Of a stretch of 26,374 nucleotides of DNA, positions 24,984 to 26,374 are shown one piece after another; position 1 is the stretch's first letter; every line of letters begins with the position of its first letter. The position numbers and the translations under genes are program-made. The stretch spans positions 1-26,374 of the forward strand of contig JAZSPN010000100.1 of assembly GCA_045537495.1 (NCBI GenBank), read 5' to 3'. The notes under the pieces were generated by a model. It was not told the DNA's origin. It was given only the letters and a program-made list of their open reading frames with translations, and did not search any database. The DNA is from UBA1425 sp045537495 (GTDB lineage Bacteria; Bacillota; Clostridia; Oscillospirales; Acutalibacteraceae).

Positions 24984-26374
24984 ATGTCAAAAATTATCGG
25001 TATTGACTTAGGTACAACGAACTCATGCGTATCCGTTATCGAAGGCGGTGAGGCAGTAGTTATCACAAACGCTGAAGGCGCAAGAACAACTCCGTCCGTC
25101 GTGGCATTCGGCAAAAACGGCGAAAGAATGGTCGGTCAGGTTGCAAAGCGTCAGGCTATCACAAACCCTGATCGTACGGTAGCTTCCATTAAGCGCCAGA
25201 TGGGTACCGATTACCACGTTAAGGTAGATGACAAAAAGTTTACTCCCCAGGAAATTTCGGCAATGATTCTTCAGAAGCTCAAGCTCGATGCCGAAAACTA
25301 CCTCGGTGAAAAGGTAAGCGAAGCCGTTATCACTGTTCCCGCATACTTCTCGGACTCTCAGCGCCAGGCAACAAAGGATGCAGGTAAAATTGCAGGTCTT
25401 GATGTAAAGAGAATCATCAACGAACCCACGGCGGCAGCTCTTGCTTACGGCATCGACAAAGAAAATGATCAGAAGATCATGGTATTCGACCTCGGCGGCG
25501 GTACTTTCGACGTTTCCATCATCGAAATGGGTGACGGTGTTCAGGAAGTTCTTGCAACAGCAGGTAACAACCGTCTTGGCGGTGACGACTTCGACCAGAA
25601 AATTATTGACTGGCTTGCCGAAGAGATCAAAAAGGAAAACGGTATCGACCTTCGTGGTGGCAAGATGGTCATGCAAAGACTTAAAGATGCTGCTGAAAAA
25701 GCAAAGATTGAGCTTTCCAGTGTTACCACATCCACAATCAGCCTTCCCTTCATCACGGCAGATGCAACAGGTCCCAAGCACCTTGAAACAACTCTCTCGA
25801 GAGCCAAGTTCAACGAGCTTACCGCATCTCTTGTTGATGCAACGATGGGCCCCGTACGTCAGGCGATTTCCGACAGCGGTCTTAATGTTTCCGAAATCGA
25901 CAAGGTCCTCATGGTCGGCGGATCTTCAAGAATTCCCGCTGTTCAGGAAGCTGTTCAGAAGTATCTCGGCAAAGAGCCCTTCAAGGGTATCAATCCCGAT
26001 GAATGTGTAGCTATGGGTGCCGCTCTTCAGGCAGGCGTTCTCGGCGGCGAAGTTCAGGGACTTCTTCTCCTCGATGTCACTCCCCTTTCACTCGGTATCG
26101 AAACAATGGGCGGCATCAACACAAAGATCATTGACCGTAACACAACTATCCCCGTAAAGAAGCAGCAGATTTTCTCGACCGCAGTTGACAATCAGCCTTC
26201 CGTTGAAGTACACGTACTTCAGGGTGAACGTGAATTTGCAAAAGATAACAAGACTCTCGGTATTTTCCACCTCGACGGCATCATGCCTGCAAGAAGAGGA
26301 GTTCCTCAGATCGAAGTTACTTTCGACATCGATGCAAACGGCATCGTTCACGTTTCCGCAAAGGATCTCGGCAC
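24984..26374 (+). CDS. dnaK: Chaperone DnaK (Hsp70), C-terminal part beyond window
   Basis: 463 complete codons are present of an expected 600 or so; the gene runs off the right edge. GGAGG (24972-24976) precedes the ATG. The nucleotide-binding domain starts IIGIDLGTTNSC and includes VITVPAYFSDSQRQATKDAG, NEPTAAALAYG, FDLGGGTFDVS and VGGSSRIPAVQ. The linker LLLLDVTPLSLG is near residue 357-368, and the start of the substrate-binding beta domain follows. The roughly 23-residue insertion of Gram-negative DnaK near residue 80-100 is absent, supporting a Firmicutes origin. Expressed with hrcA and grpE from the CIRCE-controlled promoter; dnaJ is likely next but is not in view. Confidence 0.97.
   Translation, partial: MSKIIGIDLGTTNSCVSVIEGGEAVVITNAEGARTTPSVVAFGKNGERMVGQVAKRQAITNPDRTVASIKRQMGTDYHVKVDDKKFTPQEISAMILQKLKLDAENYLGEKVSEAVITVPAYFSDSQRQATKDAGKIAGLDVKRIINEPTAAALAYGIDKENDQKIMVFDLGGGTFDVSIIEMGDGVQEVLATAGNNRLGGDDFDQKIIDWLAEEIKKENGIDLRGGKMVMQRLKDAAEKAKIELSSVTTSTISLPFITADATGPKHLETTLSRAKFNELTASLVDATMGPVRQAISDSGLNVSEIDKVLMVGGSSRIPAVQEAVQKYLGKEPFKGINPDECVAMGAALQAGVLGGEVQGLLLLDVTPLSLGIETMGGINTKIIDRNTTIPVKKQQIFSTAVDNQPSVEVHVLQGEREFAKDNKTLGIFHLDGIMPARRGVPQIEVTFDIDANGIVHVSAKDLG

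Noticed and set aside
25023..25781. 252-codon minus-strand frame opposite dnaK
   Set aside because: Shadow of a conserved DnaK coding region; Cys-rich translation and no start signals.

Overview
The window looks like chromosomal DNA from an anaerobic, probably gut or rumen, member of the Clostridia (Oscillospiraceae/Ruminococcaceae-like). This is inferred from several features: the hemW-hrcA-grpE-dnaK order under a CIRCE operator, a DnaK without the Gram-negative insertion, strong AGGAGG-type ribosome binding sites, a T-box leader, and a secreted dockerin protein. No mobile element, CRISPR array, rRNA or tRNA gene was found. Species cannot be named from this sequence.

Left part, minus strand (1-12437): the start of an exported protein (1-97, running off the window); a 1483-residue secreted protein with two FIVAR-like modules and a C-terminal dockerin (183-4634), with a TTG start and a 230-base structured leader behind a near-consensus promoter; a 552-base gene-free AT-rich region; a strong terminator (5148-5185); and a 2416-residue membrane protein related to cyclic beta-1,2-glucan synthase (5187-12437). 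The synthase gene is divergent from a cytoplasmic GH39-like glycosidase (12577-13887), and the two predicted promoters share one palindromic -35 box. A metallo-beta-lactamase-fold hydrolase (13890-14666, minus) ends 2 bases from the glycosidase.

Central part, plus strand (14740-23249): a sigma-A promoter and a T-box riboswitch, then aspS, gatC, gatA, gatB, an asparaginase-like gene, an RlmD-family rRNA methyltransferase and hemW. The first six genes are tightly packed. AspRS carries a His at residue 31 associated with non-discriminating enzymes, so Asp-tRNA(Asn) would be made and then amidated by GatCAB. The T-box specifier reads GAAC, overlapping Glu (GAA) and Asn (AAC) codons, which suits a transamidation operon.

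The main discovery candidate lies in this operon. GatA is short (396 aa) and, on a gap-free local alignment, has lost all three residues of the amidase Ser-cisSer-Lys triad (Lys to Asp17, cis-Ser to Leu85, nucleophile Ser to Tyr109) and probably its glutamine-binding residues. The parts resembling the rest of GatA are kept, and GatB and GatC look intact. An asparaginase-fold protein, the fold used by the archaeal ammonia-producing subunit GatD, is encoded 5 bases after gatB. I infer a hybrid amidotransferase in which this protein supplies ammonia to GatB while GatA is only a scaffold. That remains a hypothesis.

Right part (23281-26374): a sigma-A promoter and a CIRCE operator with unusually long arms control hrcA, grpE and dnaK, the last cut by the window end.
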